Assembly (NCBI GenBank): GCA_025933895.1
Contig: JAICZB010000118.1
Span: 1-7,328, forward strand
DNA from: Thermoleophilia bacterium
Lineage (GTDB): Bacteria; Actinomycetota; Thermoleophilia; Gaiellales; Gaiellaceae
Direction of reading: 5' to 3'
Length of the DNA stretch: 7,328 nucleotides
Shown here: in pieces, positions 1 to 6,071 of the stretch
Position numbering within the stretch: the stretch's first letter is position 1
How the letters are laid out: every line of letters starts with the position of its first letter
The notes under the pieces: generated by a model
What the model was told of the DNA's origin: nothing
Database searches by the model: none
What the model saw: the letters and a program-made list of their open reading frames with translations, nothing else
Translations under genes and position numbers: made by a program

Positions 1-155
1 ACGCCGAGCGGAATGAGCGTCCACGCGACGAGCGCGCCGTGCCCGTACTGCGTCGCGAGATAGACGAGCGCGCCGGCCGCCGAGAACAGCACGATGAACC
101 CGCCGGTGTAGAGCAGGAAGGACGAGCTGGTCCAGATGGGTTTGCGGACTGCCAC
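1..155 (-). CDS. Membrane protein of unknown function, N-terminal part only (runs off the left edge)
   Basis: I do not recognise the family. The visible 51 codons begin with a GTG and a short polar stretch (VAVRKPIWTSSS). A long hydrophobic segment follows at about residues 13-33 (FLLYTGGFIVLFSAAGALVY), then a short polar loop and a second hydrophobic segment that is cut by the window edge. This is the pattern of a multi-pass inner-membrane protein without a cleavable signal. The GTG at 155-153 is chosen because no ATG, GTG or TTG lies further upstream in this frame back to the pdxS stop. The only nearby alternative start falls inside the first membrane segment. No clear Shine-Dalgarno sequence is seen, and a strong hairpin (161-184) sits directly before the start. 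The gene lies 38 bp after pdxS on the same strand, the place where many bacteria carry pdxT, but these residues do not look like a glutaminase. Confidence 0.6.
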   Translation of the reverse strand, partial: MAVRKPIWTSSSFLLYTGGFIVLFSAAGALVYLATQYGHGALVAWTLIPLG

Positions 156-160
156 GCCTG

Positions 161-184
161 CCGCGGGGACGCTATTCCCCGCGG
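161..184 (-). terminator. Perfect 9-bp hairpin after pdxS, candidate terminator or attenuator
   Basis: The left arm CCGCGGGGA (161-169) and right arm TCCCCGCGG (176-184) are perfectly complementary around a 6-base loop, which makes a very stable GC-rich stem. It starts 10 bases beyond the pdxS stop, where a terminator would be expected. No T run follows on either strand, so a classical intrinsic terminator is not proven, although U-poor terminators are common in high-GC Actinobacteria. It also lies just 5 bases before the GTG of the next gene, so it could instead lower read-through or translation of that membrane protein. Confidence 0.5.
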
Positions 185-193
185 CGGACGGAC

Positions 194-1078
194 TTACCAG
201 CCGCGAGTCTCGAGCAGCTCACTCGGATCGAGCGTCTGTGTCGAGATGCCGACCATCGGCTCGCCGAGGCCGGCGGACACGCGGGCGAGGATGTCCGCGT
301 CACGGAAGTGCGTCGTCGCCTCGACGATCGCCTTCGCGCGCCGCTCCGGGTCGCCCGACTTGAAGATGCCCGAGCCGACGAAGACGCCGTCCGCGCCGAG
401 CTGCATGCAGAGCGACGCGTCGGCCGGCGTCGCGATCCCGCCGGCGGTGAACGTCACGACCGGCAGCTTCCCGTTCTCGGCGACCCACTTGACGAGCTCG
501 TACGGCGCCCGCAGCTCCTTCGCCTCCGCGTAGAGCTCCTCCTCGCGCAGCGCGCCGAGCCTGCGGATGTGGCCGAAGACCGCGCGCATGTGGGTGACCG
601 CGTTGACGATGTCCCCGGTGCCCGCCTCGCCCTTCGTGCGGATCATCGCCGCGCCCTCCGCGATCCGGCGCAGGGCCTCGCCGAGGTTCGTCGCACCGCA
701 GACGAAGGGGACGGTGAACTGCCACTTGTCGACGTGGTGCTCGAGGTCGGCCGGCGTCAGCACCTCGGACTCGTCGATGTAGTCGATCTCGAGCGCCTGG
801 AGGATCTGCGCCTCGGCGAAGTGGCCGATGCGGCACTTCGCCATGACGGGGATCGTCACGGCCTCCTGGATCTCCTGGATCTTCTCCGGGTCGGACATGC
901 GGGCGACACCGCCGTCGCGGCGGATGTCGGCCGGGACGCGCTCGAGCGCCATGACGGCGCACGCGCCCGCGTCTTCCGCGATCTTCGCCTGCTCGGCGTC
1001 GACGACGTCCATGATCACGCCGCCCTTGAGCATCTCGGCGAGCCCGCTCTTGACCCGCATCGTCCCGTACTCGGCCAT
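194..1078 (-). CDS. pdxS: Pyridoxal 5'-phosphate synthase, lyase/synthase subunit PdxS
   Basis: PdxS makes pyridoxal 5'-phosphate from ribose 5-phosphate, glyceraldehyde 3-phosphate and ammonia, the ammonia coming from its glutaminase partner PdxT (DXP-independent B6 pathway, cytoplasm). The 294 residues match the usual family length and the TIM-barrel sequence is intact throughout. With the ATG at 1078 the catalytic residues fall at the same numbers as in Bacillus PdxS: D24 in GGVIMDVVD, K81 (ribose imine) in VMAKCRIGHF, and K149 (the swinging lysine) in IRTKGEAGTG. A phosphate-binding GSGIFKS and the typical C-terminal ending RGW are also present. The frame stays open upstream of the ATG but gives no PdxS-like residues there. 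No Shine-Dalgarno sequence is visible before the ATG, whereas a TACACT box lies 7 bases upstream, which suggests a leaderless message. No pdxT is seen next to it inside the window. Product identity is very secure. Confidence 0.98.
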   Translation of the reverse strand: MAEYGTMRVKSGLAEMLKGGVIMDVVDAEQAKIAEDAGACAVMALERVPADIRRDGGVARMSDPEKIQEIQEAVTIPVMAKCRIGHFAEAQILQALEIDYIDESEVLTPADLEHHVDKWQFTVPFVCGATNLGEALRRIAEGAAMIRTKGEAGTGDIVNAVTHMRAVFGHIRRLGALREEELYAEAKELRAPYELVKWVAENGKLPVVTFTAGGIATPADASLCMQLGADGVFVGSGIFKSGDPERRAKAIVEATTHFRDADILARVSAGLGEPMVGISTQTLDPSELLETRGW

Positions 1079-1132
1079 CGGCGTGAGTGTAGCCGTGCCC
1101 CTGGCGGCCGTGGCCTGATAGAAGAACGCCCC
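1079..1132. promoter_or_regulatory. 54-bp divergent intergenic region between pdxS and the esterase gene; candidate leaderless pdxS promoter
   Basis: Both divergent genes must be transcribed from within or close to this 54-bp gap. On the minus strand a TACACT hexamer (1091-1086) matches four of six bases of a -10 box. It leaves 7 bases before the pdxS ATG, so transcription would begin at or one base before the A of the start codon. No good -35 box is found at the usual distance. On the plus strand only a weak purine stretch (GATAGAAGAA) precedes the esterase GTG. Promoter assignment is inference from spacing. Confidence 0.35.
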
Positions 1133-2155
1133 GTGAGGCCATGGTCGCGCGACTACGTCGGACGCTTCGACGAGCTCGAGATCGAGAGCGACCTCCTGCG
1201 CGGCAACCCGCTCGGCGACCCGCATGTTCGCCCGCTCTGGGTCTACCTCCCGCCCGCGTACGACGCCGAGCCCGACCGGCGCTTCCCCTCGATCTACCTG
1301 ATCCAGGGGATGACCGGCCAGATCGACATGTGGCGGAACCGCACCGCCTACCGCCCGAACGTGCCCGAGCGGATCGACGCGCTCTTCGCGGAGGAGGAGT
1401 GCCCGCCGGCGATCGTCGTCTTCGTCGACTGCTGGACGTCGTACGGCGGCTCGCAGTTCATCGACTCGCCGGGGACGGGCCGCTACGGCGAGTACCTCTG
1501 CGAAGAGGTCGTCTCGTTCGTCGACTCCCGCTACCGCACGCTCGCGGAGCCCGGCCATCGCGGTCTCACCGGCAAGTCGAGCGGCGGCTACGGCGCAATG
1601 GTGGTGCCGATGCTGCGGCCTGACGTCTTCGGTGGGCTCGCGACGCACTCCGGCGACGCGCTGTTCGAGCTGTGCTACCTGCCGGAGTTCCGCGACTCGG
1701 CGCGGGCGCTCCGCGACGAGTACGAAGGCTCGTACGAGAGCTTCTGGCAGAACTTCCGCTCGAGGCCGGCGCTTACGAAGAAGTCGGACCTCTGCCTCGT
1801 GAACACGTACGCGATGGCCGCGTGCTACTCGGCGAACGAGGACGGCTCGGTCGACCTCCCCTTCGACACGGCGACCGGGATGCTGCGCGACGACGTCTGG
1901 CAGCGCTGGCTCGCGTGGGATCCCGTCCGGATGGCGCGGCGGCACGCCGACGCGCTCCGCAGCCAGCGTGCGATCTACATCGATGCCGGCACGCGCGACG
2001 AGTGGTTCCTCGACCTGGGCGCGGAGGCGTTCCGGCGAGAGCTCGAGGCGCTCGGGATCACGGACGTCTTCTTCGAGCTGTTCGACGCGGGCCACGGCGG
2101 GATCGAGTACCGCTACCCGATCGCGATCCGCTATCTCGCCGAGCGCCTGCAGTAA
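1133..2155 (+). CDS. Alpha/beta hydrolase of the esterase D / FrmB-like family (putative esterase)
   Basis: The 340-residue protein looks like the esterase family that includes S-formylglutathione hydrolase, enterobactin esterases and antigen-85-like acyltransferases. The N-terminal part holds VRPLWVYLPPAYDAEP and FPSIYLIQGMTG, the typical first strands and oxyanion region. The nucleophile elbow is GKSSGG with Ser149. A likely acid residue lies in AGTRDEWFLD (Asp289, possibly Asp294), and the catalytic His321 is in DAGHGG near the C-terminus, so the triad appears complete. No signal peptide or membrane segment is seen, so a cytoplasmic enzyme is inferred. The GTG at 1133 is chosen because it directly precedes the first family-like residues (RPWSRDYVGRF). 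The frame stays open much further left, but that part is the complement of pdxS. The Shine-Dalgarno match is weak. The substrate cannot be told from the sequence, and formylglutathione hydrolase activity is not specifically supported. Confidence 0.88.
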   Translation: MRPWSRDYVGRFDELEIESDLLRGNPLGDPHVRPLWVYLPPAYDAEPDRRFPSIYLIQGMTGQIDMWRNRTAYRPNVPERIDALFAEEECPPAIVVFVDCWTSYGGSQFIDSPGTGRYGEYLCEEVVSFVDSRYRTLAEPGHRGLTGKSSGGYGAMVVPMLRPDVFGGLATHSGDALFELCYLPEFRDSARALRDEYEGSYESFWQNFRSRPALTKKSDLCLVNTYAMAACYSANEDGSVDLPFDTATGMLRDDVWQRWLAWDPVRMARRHADALRSQRAIYIDAGTRDEWFLDLGAEAFRRELEALGITDVFFELFDAGHGGIEYRYPIAIRYLAERLQ

Positions 2156-2197
2156 CCCGCGCGCGTCTCAGGCGAGAGGTCGCCGGCGCAGCAACGG

Positions 2198-2704
2198 TCA
2201 TTTGTCGGCGTCGCTCGCAGCGATCCACGGCGCTATGTCTTCTTCGGCGCTGCTTCGCTTCACGATGATGTCCACTGCATCGTCGTCCGTCCGCATCCAG
2301 ACCAGGTCGCTGTCCGGGTAGACGACGGCACCGGCAGCCGCTCCACCTGACGAGAACATCGCGACACGGGCGGTTGACTCGCTGCCGTTGCGCACGAAAT
2401 GTGCGCCGTCGGGGCCGGATGGGAAGAAGACGACGTCCCACGGCTCGAGTTGCGCTTCTCCGCCCGGATGCCGCAGAGTCGGCGTACCTGAGACGACGAG
2501 GAGCCACTCCTCGTCGGGATCTTCGAAGTGGTAAGGGCTGATCGCCTGGCCGGAGGGCAGTTCGTAGACGCTCAGTCCTGTGCGGTTCGCCCCGAGCGCC
2601 GCCCCGACGCGGCTACTGGTGCGGCGGAAACCCTCCGGTAGCTGTGGACGCCGGTCGCACTCGATCGCTGCGAGGTTGGCTCGCCGAACCGGATCGGTAT
2701 CCAT
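2198..2704 (-). CDS. Single-domain cupin protein
   Basis: This 168-residue protein has one cupin beta-barrel domain. Motif 1 is seen as G52, H59, E61, E66 and G73 (SPYHFEDPDEEW, then VVSG), which fits the metal-site spacing but with Glu where the second His often stands. Motif 2 is PSGPDGAHFVRN, with P95, G97, H102 and N106. It therefore keeps likely metal ligands H59, E61 or E66, and H102. The C-terminal part (AVVYPDSDLVWMR) is a typical extension in small actinobacterial cupins. The ATG at 2704 is well supported by AAGGAG five bases upstream. The gene follows the PNPOx-like gene after 119 bp on the same strand and converges on the esterase gene with a 42-bp gap. Cupins span sugar isomerases, dioxygenases and sensors, so the reaction is unknown; small-molecule binding or a minor metabolic enzyme is inferred. 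Confidence 0.88.
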   Translation of the reverse strand: MDTDPVRRANLAAIECDRRPQLPEGFRRTSSRVGAALGANRTGLSVYELPSGQAISPYHFEDPDEEWLLVVSGTPTLRHPGGEAQLEPWDVVFFPSGPDGAHFVRNGSESTARVAMFSSGGAAAGAVVYPDSDLVWMRTDDDAVDIIVKRSSAEEDIAPWIAASDADK

Positions 2705-2823
2705 GGGGACTCCTTCCGTAGAGGACGTTCGCGTACAAAGACGGTGTCACCGCCCGAACATCATCGCGGTCCACGGCCCAGGCGCTCAGGCGTCGTTCGC
2801 GAGCACCGGCCCAGGCCGACGTT

Positions 2824-3309
2824 CTACCGCCCGAGTGTCCAGACGGTTCCGTCCTGGAGGTTCTCGCTCCAGCCTCGGGCGCGCTGCGGGGTAAGTCGAA
2901 AGATGCCTCGCGCTGCCGGATCGGGGACCAGCCTGCCGTACTTCTTCTCCCAGCCCGCAGCGATCCGGCGGCCGAGTTCTTCATCGGTGCGCTCGACGTC
3001 CTCGCCTACGCCTTCGACGATGAGGACGTTGGCCGCGCTCTCGAGGTGGACGCTGGCCCTGGGCTCGCGCGCGAGGTTGCGAGCCCAGCGCGTATGCGGG
3101 TGGCCGTCGAAGTAGAAGCACCCGTCGATCCAGACGCCCCAGACCGGACGGACATGCGGCGTCCCATTGGGGTTCGTCGTCGCAAGCCAGTAAAAGCGCG
3201 CGTCGGCCAGACGGCGCTCAGCTTCCTCCCAGGAGAGAAGATTCTCGTCGCCGGTGGGGAACGCGTAACCCTCGGGGCCACGCTCCGGTCGTGCAGCAGG
3301 GATCGCCAC
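2824..3309 (-). CDS. Pyridoxamine 5'-phosphate oxidase-like (FMN/F420 split-barrel) family protein
   Basis: The 161-residue protein has the split-barrel fold signature: FYWLATTNPNGTPHVRPVWG (residues 39-58), then an FYFDG strand, HTRWARNLAREPRASVHLES (72-91) and an IVEGVGE strand, ending in RLTPQRARGW. This is the layout of the small actinobacterial PPOX-class proteins that bind FMN, F420 or heme and act as reductases or binding proteins. It is too short and lacks features of a true biosynthetic PdxH, so a link to pdxS is not implied. The GTG at 3309 is preferred because GGAG lies six bases upstream. A TTG at 3345 in the same frame would add 12 unconvincing residues and would sit on the foot of the terminator hairpin at 3348-3375. 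The gene is likely followed by the cupin gene in one transcript, although the 119-bp gap leaves room for a separate promoter. Confidence 0.87.
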   Translation of the reverse strand: MAIPAARPERGPEGYAFPTGDENLLSWEEAERRLADARFYWLATTNPNGTPHVRPVWGVWIDGCFYFDGHPHTRWARNLAREPRASVHLESAANVLIVEGVGEDVERTDEELGRRIAAGWEKKYGRLVPDPAARGIFRLTPQRARGWSENLQDGTVWTLGR

Positions 3310-3347
3310 GGACGTCTCCGAAACTACAGCACCTTGCGGCCCCAAAG

Positions 3348-3375
3348 AGAAGCGCCGCTCGGAGGCGGCGCTTCT
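3348..3375 (-). terminator. Strong hairpin terminator after the small secreted-protein gene
   Basis: The arms AGAAGCGCCGC (3348-3358) and GCGGCGCTTCT (3365-3375) pair perfectly over 11 bp around the 6-base loop TCGGAG. Read on the minus strand, the stem lies 25 bases after the stop of the secreted-protein gene and runs into CTTT, a short pyrimidine-rich tail. It separates the 3401-6071 gene group from the PNPOx-like gene. On the plus strand it is followed by TCCTG only, and no gene would end there. Confidence 0.75.
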
Positions 3376-3400
3376 TCCTGTGCGTCCTCTCCTGCGAGCG

Positions 3401-3859
3401 TCAGCCGGCTACCTGCGCTTCTGCCGACACTCCCGGAGCCAGCTTGGCCGAGTAGTGACCGGCGTCCGCAGGGACGAGCGTGTCGCTCCAGCTGTTGCCG
3501 CCGTCCAGTGAGATCCAGAAATCGTTCGTCTGCCCGAACAACGGCTGGCTCGAGGGCATCACCGTCCAGAGGCCGTCCTCGCTGGCGTGGCCGGCTCCGT
3601 TCGTGCCCTGGCTATGGCTGCAGAACGTGATCTGCGCGTCGAAGGTGCCGTCACTGGCGAACGCATACCAGCCCCACTCGCCACCGAGACCGAACCCCTG
3701 CGGCGGTGGAGTCGTGCAGATCGGCGAGGTCTTGTTGTCGCAGTTGAACGCAAACCCGACCTGAAAGGACGCCTTCCCGCCATAGGCTCGGGCCGAGCTG
3801 ACCCCGATGAGTGAGGCCGCCGCGCCAAGCGCCGCAACGACCAGCAGAAGCCTCTTCAT
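3401..3859 (-). CDS. Small secreted protein of unknown function
   Basis: I do not recognise a family. The 152-residue protein opens with a clear Sec signal peptide: MKR, then a hydrophobic core (LLLVVAALGAAASLIGV) and a cleavage site SARA|YGG after residue 25. The mature part of about 127 residues is rich in Gly, Ser, Thr and aromatic residues and has three cysteines (40, 48, 80), two of them in NCDNKTSPIC. No lipobox, cell-wall anchor or membrane anchor is present, so release to the exterior is inferred. Motifs such as GGEWGWYAFASDGTFDAQI and DFWISLDGGNSWSD suggest an all-beta extracellular domain. The ATG at 3859 is well supported by GGAGG five bases upstream. It follows the S51 remnant on the same strand and ends at a strong terminator, so it is the last gene of its group or a single-gene unit. 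Confidence 0.82.
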   Translation of the reverse strand: MKRLLLVVAALGAAASLIGVSSARAYGGKASFQVGFAFNCDNKTSPICTTPPPQGFGLGGEWGWYAFASDGTFDAQITFCSHSQGTNGAGHASEDGLWTVMPSSQPLFGQTNDFWISLDGGNSWSDTLVPADAGHYSAKLAPGVSAEAQVAG

Positions 3860-3902
3860 GAACTCCTCCCCTTCCGTCCCCCCTTCTCGGCGCGAGACGC
3901 TA

Positions 3903-3937
3903 TTCCGGGAAGTTATGCGCTTTCTAAGAACCTGGGA
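3903..3937 (-). promoter_or_regulatory. Possible promoter of the small secreted-protein gene
   Basis: On the minus strand the stretch upstream of the secreted-protein start is locally AT-richer than its surroundings. It contains TTCCCA, then 17 bases, then TAACTT, resembling -35 and -10 boxes at the standard distance (four and three of six consensus bases). It overlaps the end of the S51 remnant. The match is weak and the element is offered only as a candidate. Confidence 0.25.
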
Positions 3938-4145
3938 ACGTGTCGTCGCCGCCCGCGGGCGGCTTCCAGCCGACGAAGTCCTCGCCGAAACGCCACGCTC
4001 CGCCGGGGCTGCCGTAGGGCGACCCGTACGACGCAGTGGGGATGCAGAGGGCGTTGGAGTCGGCGATCGGTTTGGGCAGCAGGTCGACGAGCGCGTCCCG
4101 GATGCTCGTGTTCTTGATGCCGGCGGACGTGGGCACAAGCCTCAT
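3924..4145 (-). pseudogene. Truncated peptidase S51 (peptidase E-like / class-I glutamine amidotransferase-like) remnant, 73 codons
   Basis: The first 40 residues (MRLVPTSAGIKNTSIRDALV, then LLPKPIADSNALCIPTASYG) match the start of S51-family proteins, where a TSAGI-type strand, a helix and a FIPTA-type strand open a Rossmann-like domain. Family members run to about 200-240 residues with a catalytic Ser in a later nucleophile elbow. Here the frame stops with TAG at residue 74, after SPGGAWRF and a low-similarity tail (GWKPPAGGDDTFPGS). Only about 65 bp separate it from the next gene, and no frame in that gap holds the missing two thirds, so the catalytic centre is lost by deletion rather than by a simple frameshift. 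The start has a moderate GAGG Shine-Dalgarno match and lies 7 bp after the DUF2652 stop, which suggests the pair was once translationally coupled. A functional 73-residue product cannot be excluded but is less likely. Confidence 0.65.
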
Positions 4146-4152
4146 GCTGCCC

Positions 4153-4845
4153 TCACCGGCTGCGACCGAGGAGGCGGGGGAACGCTCGCAGTCCGAGGGA
4201 GAGGGTCTCCCGGATTCGTGCCTGCAGGCTCGGCTCGGGCGCGGCGGGGAGATCGATCGGCAGGTCGCCCAGCTCCACGAAGTAGAGCGGCATGCTGCCG
4301 AGTCCCTCCAGCTCCTGGTCGACGCGCTGTGCGCGGTCGCGAAGTTGCGGCTCGAGGCTCCGGTAGAGCGGTTCCGACACCAGGACGTACTCCGCTGCCG
4401 GGACGTCGTTCTTGAGCATCCGATGGACGGCGATCACGTCCACGCCGACCAGCTTCTCGGTGTCGCGAATGCGCTGGGACACGACATCGCCGAGGTGCGC
4501 CACGAACTTGACGTTCAGCTTTCCGATCTGCCGGCAGGCGTCGCAGACACAGAGGTTATGCGCGGCCATCCACTGTTGCTTCGCGTGAAACGCCTGGTAC
4601 ATCGCGAGCGCGGAGGGCAGCCAGTCGCTCGAGCCGTCCTCCCCCTGTCGAGACTCGTGCGGCGCCGAGAGGAAGAGGGCGTCTCCTTCGACCTCCACGA
4701 GCTTCAGGGCGGGGACCGCGTCGAGCATCGATTCGAGCAGGCGCTGGGTGATCTCCTGGGAGTGAGCGAGGTTCAGCCGGTGGAGTCGCATGAACTCCGT
4801 GTAGCCGGCGATGTCCGCGAGAAGGAGCAGCGCCCGATCAGGCAT
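4153..4845 (-). CDS. DUF2652 family protein, class III nucleotide cyclase-like domain
   Basis: The 230-residue protein matches the DUF2652 family, which is related in sequence to the catalytic domain of class III adenylate/guanylate cyclases. Visible family features in order: LLLLADIAGYTEFM (residues 6-19, Asp11 at the place of the first cyclase metal ligand), VEVEGDALFL (50-59, Asp55 at the second metal position), a CVCDAC cysteine cluster (99-104), LNVKFVAHLGDV (110-121), and VGVDVIAVHRMLKNDVP. Cyclase activity has not, to my knowledge, been shown for this family, so a regulatory or nucleotide-binding role is inference. No membrane segment is seen. The C-terminal end (RIRETLSLGLRAFPRLL) looks like an amphipathic helix. 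The ATG at 4845 has no strong Shine-Dalgarno sequence. The gene lies 51 bp after the large secreted-protein gene and 7 bp before the S51 remnant, all on one strand. Confidence 0.88.
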   Translation of the reverse strand: MPDRALLLLADIAGYTEFMRLHRLNLAHSQEITQRLLESMLDAVPALKLVEVEGDALFLSAPHESRQGEDGSSDWLPSALAMYQAFHAKQQWMAAHNLCVCDACRQIGKLNVKFVAHLGDVVSQRIRDTEKLVGVDVIAVHRMLKNDVPAAEYVLVSEPLYRSLEPQLRDRAQRVDQELEGLGSMPLYFVELGDLPIDLPAAPEPSLQARIRETLSLGLRAFPRLLGRSR

Positions 4846-4896
4846 CCGAGCCGAGTCTACGCAACCACTTCGGACTACGAATGGAGCGGCGAGCGG

Positions 4897-6071
4897 CTAG
4901 CTCCCCAGCCCGGCGGCATCGATGTAGCTCGCCACCTTCTGCGCGATGCTCTGCGCGTCCGCTGTCTGGATGGGGTTGTCGCTGGAGAAGACGACGAGCT
5001 CCTCGAGCGGACCGGACGAGAAGACGAGCTCCGCGTACCCCGTGCTGTCGCCCGAGCCGCCGTTCGCAACGGCCCCGCGGGCGCCGTCGCCGAGGCTGCT
5101 CAGATCGATCGCATACTTGCCGAAGAGAGCGGCGTCGAAATCGGCCTCGAAGCTCGCCTGGTTCGCCGTCGCGTACCACTGGATCTGCTGCTCCAGGAAG
5201 TTGAACTTCCCGGCCGGCATGAAGAGCGCCCGGTACTCCGACACGGTGAACGGAGGGAGCGGCCCGCCGACCCAGTAGTTGTGGACGAAGGCGGTCGACG
5301 TTCCGCTGATGTCCGTCGTCTGGAGCGCGAGCCGCGAGAGGTCCGGGCCGCCGGGCGGTGGCCCAGCCTTCTGCTTCGGCGGGAGCTTGACCGGCTTCGC
5401 GTGCAGCTTGCCCGCGACCCCTCGCTTGATCCGCCCGTCCAGCTTCTTCGCCAACCTCGGCGCGAGCTGCTTCGCTGCCGCCGCACTGCCCGCCCAGACG
5501 GTGACGTCCGCCTCATAACGACCCTCGGTGAACTCTTCGTCGACTCCGAACAGCGGCGTGATGTTGGAGTCGCTGTAGCCGACGAGGAACGCAAAGCGTC
5601 GGCTCCCGACGCGCGGGACGGTTACGGCGGTGTCCGTGACGGCCAACCCCCCGCCGGCCCACCGAGTGGCCAGCGAGTCGTTGAGCTTCCGGAAGACAAG
5701 ACCCTTCTTCGCACCGTTATTCGTCCTGAACTGGTCGACGCTCGTCCGCACCTCGGTGACGCCCGTCCCCCCGGCTTGCCCCGAGGCCGTAGTCGAGCGC
5801 GTAGCCGCCGATCCAGCCGACCTTCCCCGAACACCGGACCGAAGAAGCCGAACGCGCCGTTCGGGGTCGTCGCATCGCCGCTTCCGTCGCCGAGGACACC
5901 CGAGCCTGCGCGCTGGAGCGGCAGCGACGTAGCGGCCGAGCCGATCGACGAGGCCGGCAGCGGCAAGACGGACAGCTTCACATGCGCCTTCGACCTCGCG
6001 GACGCGCTCGGCGCGAACACCATCACGAGGACGGCCGCCGCGGCGGTCAGCTGCAAAGACAGAGCCTTCAT
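4897..6071 (-). pseudogene. Large secreted protein of unknown function, frame broken twice at G runs (390 residues when restored)
   Basis: The gene starts at ATG 6071 with a strong GGAGG four bases upstream and a Sec signal peptide (cleavage at ASA|RS after residue 25). It reads cleanly to FFGPVFG (residue 82). There a GGGG run (plus-strand 5825-5828) shifts the frame. The next 14 or so codons (KVGWIGGYALDYGLG) lie in a second frame. A further shift at a GGGG run (5779-5782) or the nearby six-G run (5767-5772) moves it to the third frame, which then stays open to the TAG at 4897. Removing one G at each place gives a continuous protein of 390 residues. The mature part seems to hold two related halves of about 170 residues, joined by a Lys/Pro-rich linker (LHAKPVKLPPKQKAGPPPGG, 222-241), and ends at SYIDAAGLGS. 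I recognise no named domain. Codon use is normal in all three pieces, so this is either very recent decay or two assembly or sequencing errors in an intact gene. Confidence 0.75.

Noticed and set aside
308..1132. Open plus-strand frame leading into the esterase gene, giving a 615-residue reading
   Set aside because: The upstream part is the complement of pdxS: Arg- and Asp-rich with no family-like residues. The esterase similarity begins directly after the GTG at 1133.
1079..2095. Open minus-strand extension upstream of the pdxS ATG
   Set aside because: It is the complement of the esterase gene, and the PdxS catalytic numbering fits the ATG at 1078 exactly.
194..3309. A vitamin B6 cluster linking pdxS with the PNPOx-family gene
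   Set aside because: The PNPOx-like protein is of the small FMN/F420-binding type, not PdxH, and is separated from pdxS by two unrelated genes, one on the opposite strand.
168..3906. Repeated 11-mer GACGCTATTCC near 169-179 and 3896-3906
   Set aside because: It occurs only twice in this window, in unrelated settings (a hairpin loop and a gene leader), with no longer similarity around it; chance is the simplest explanation.
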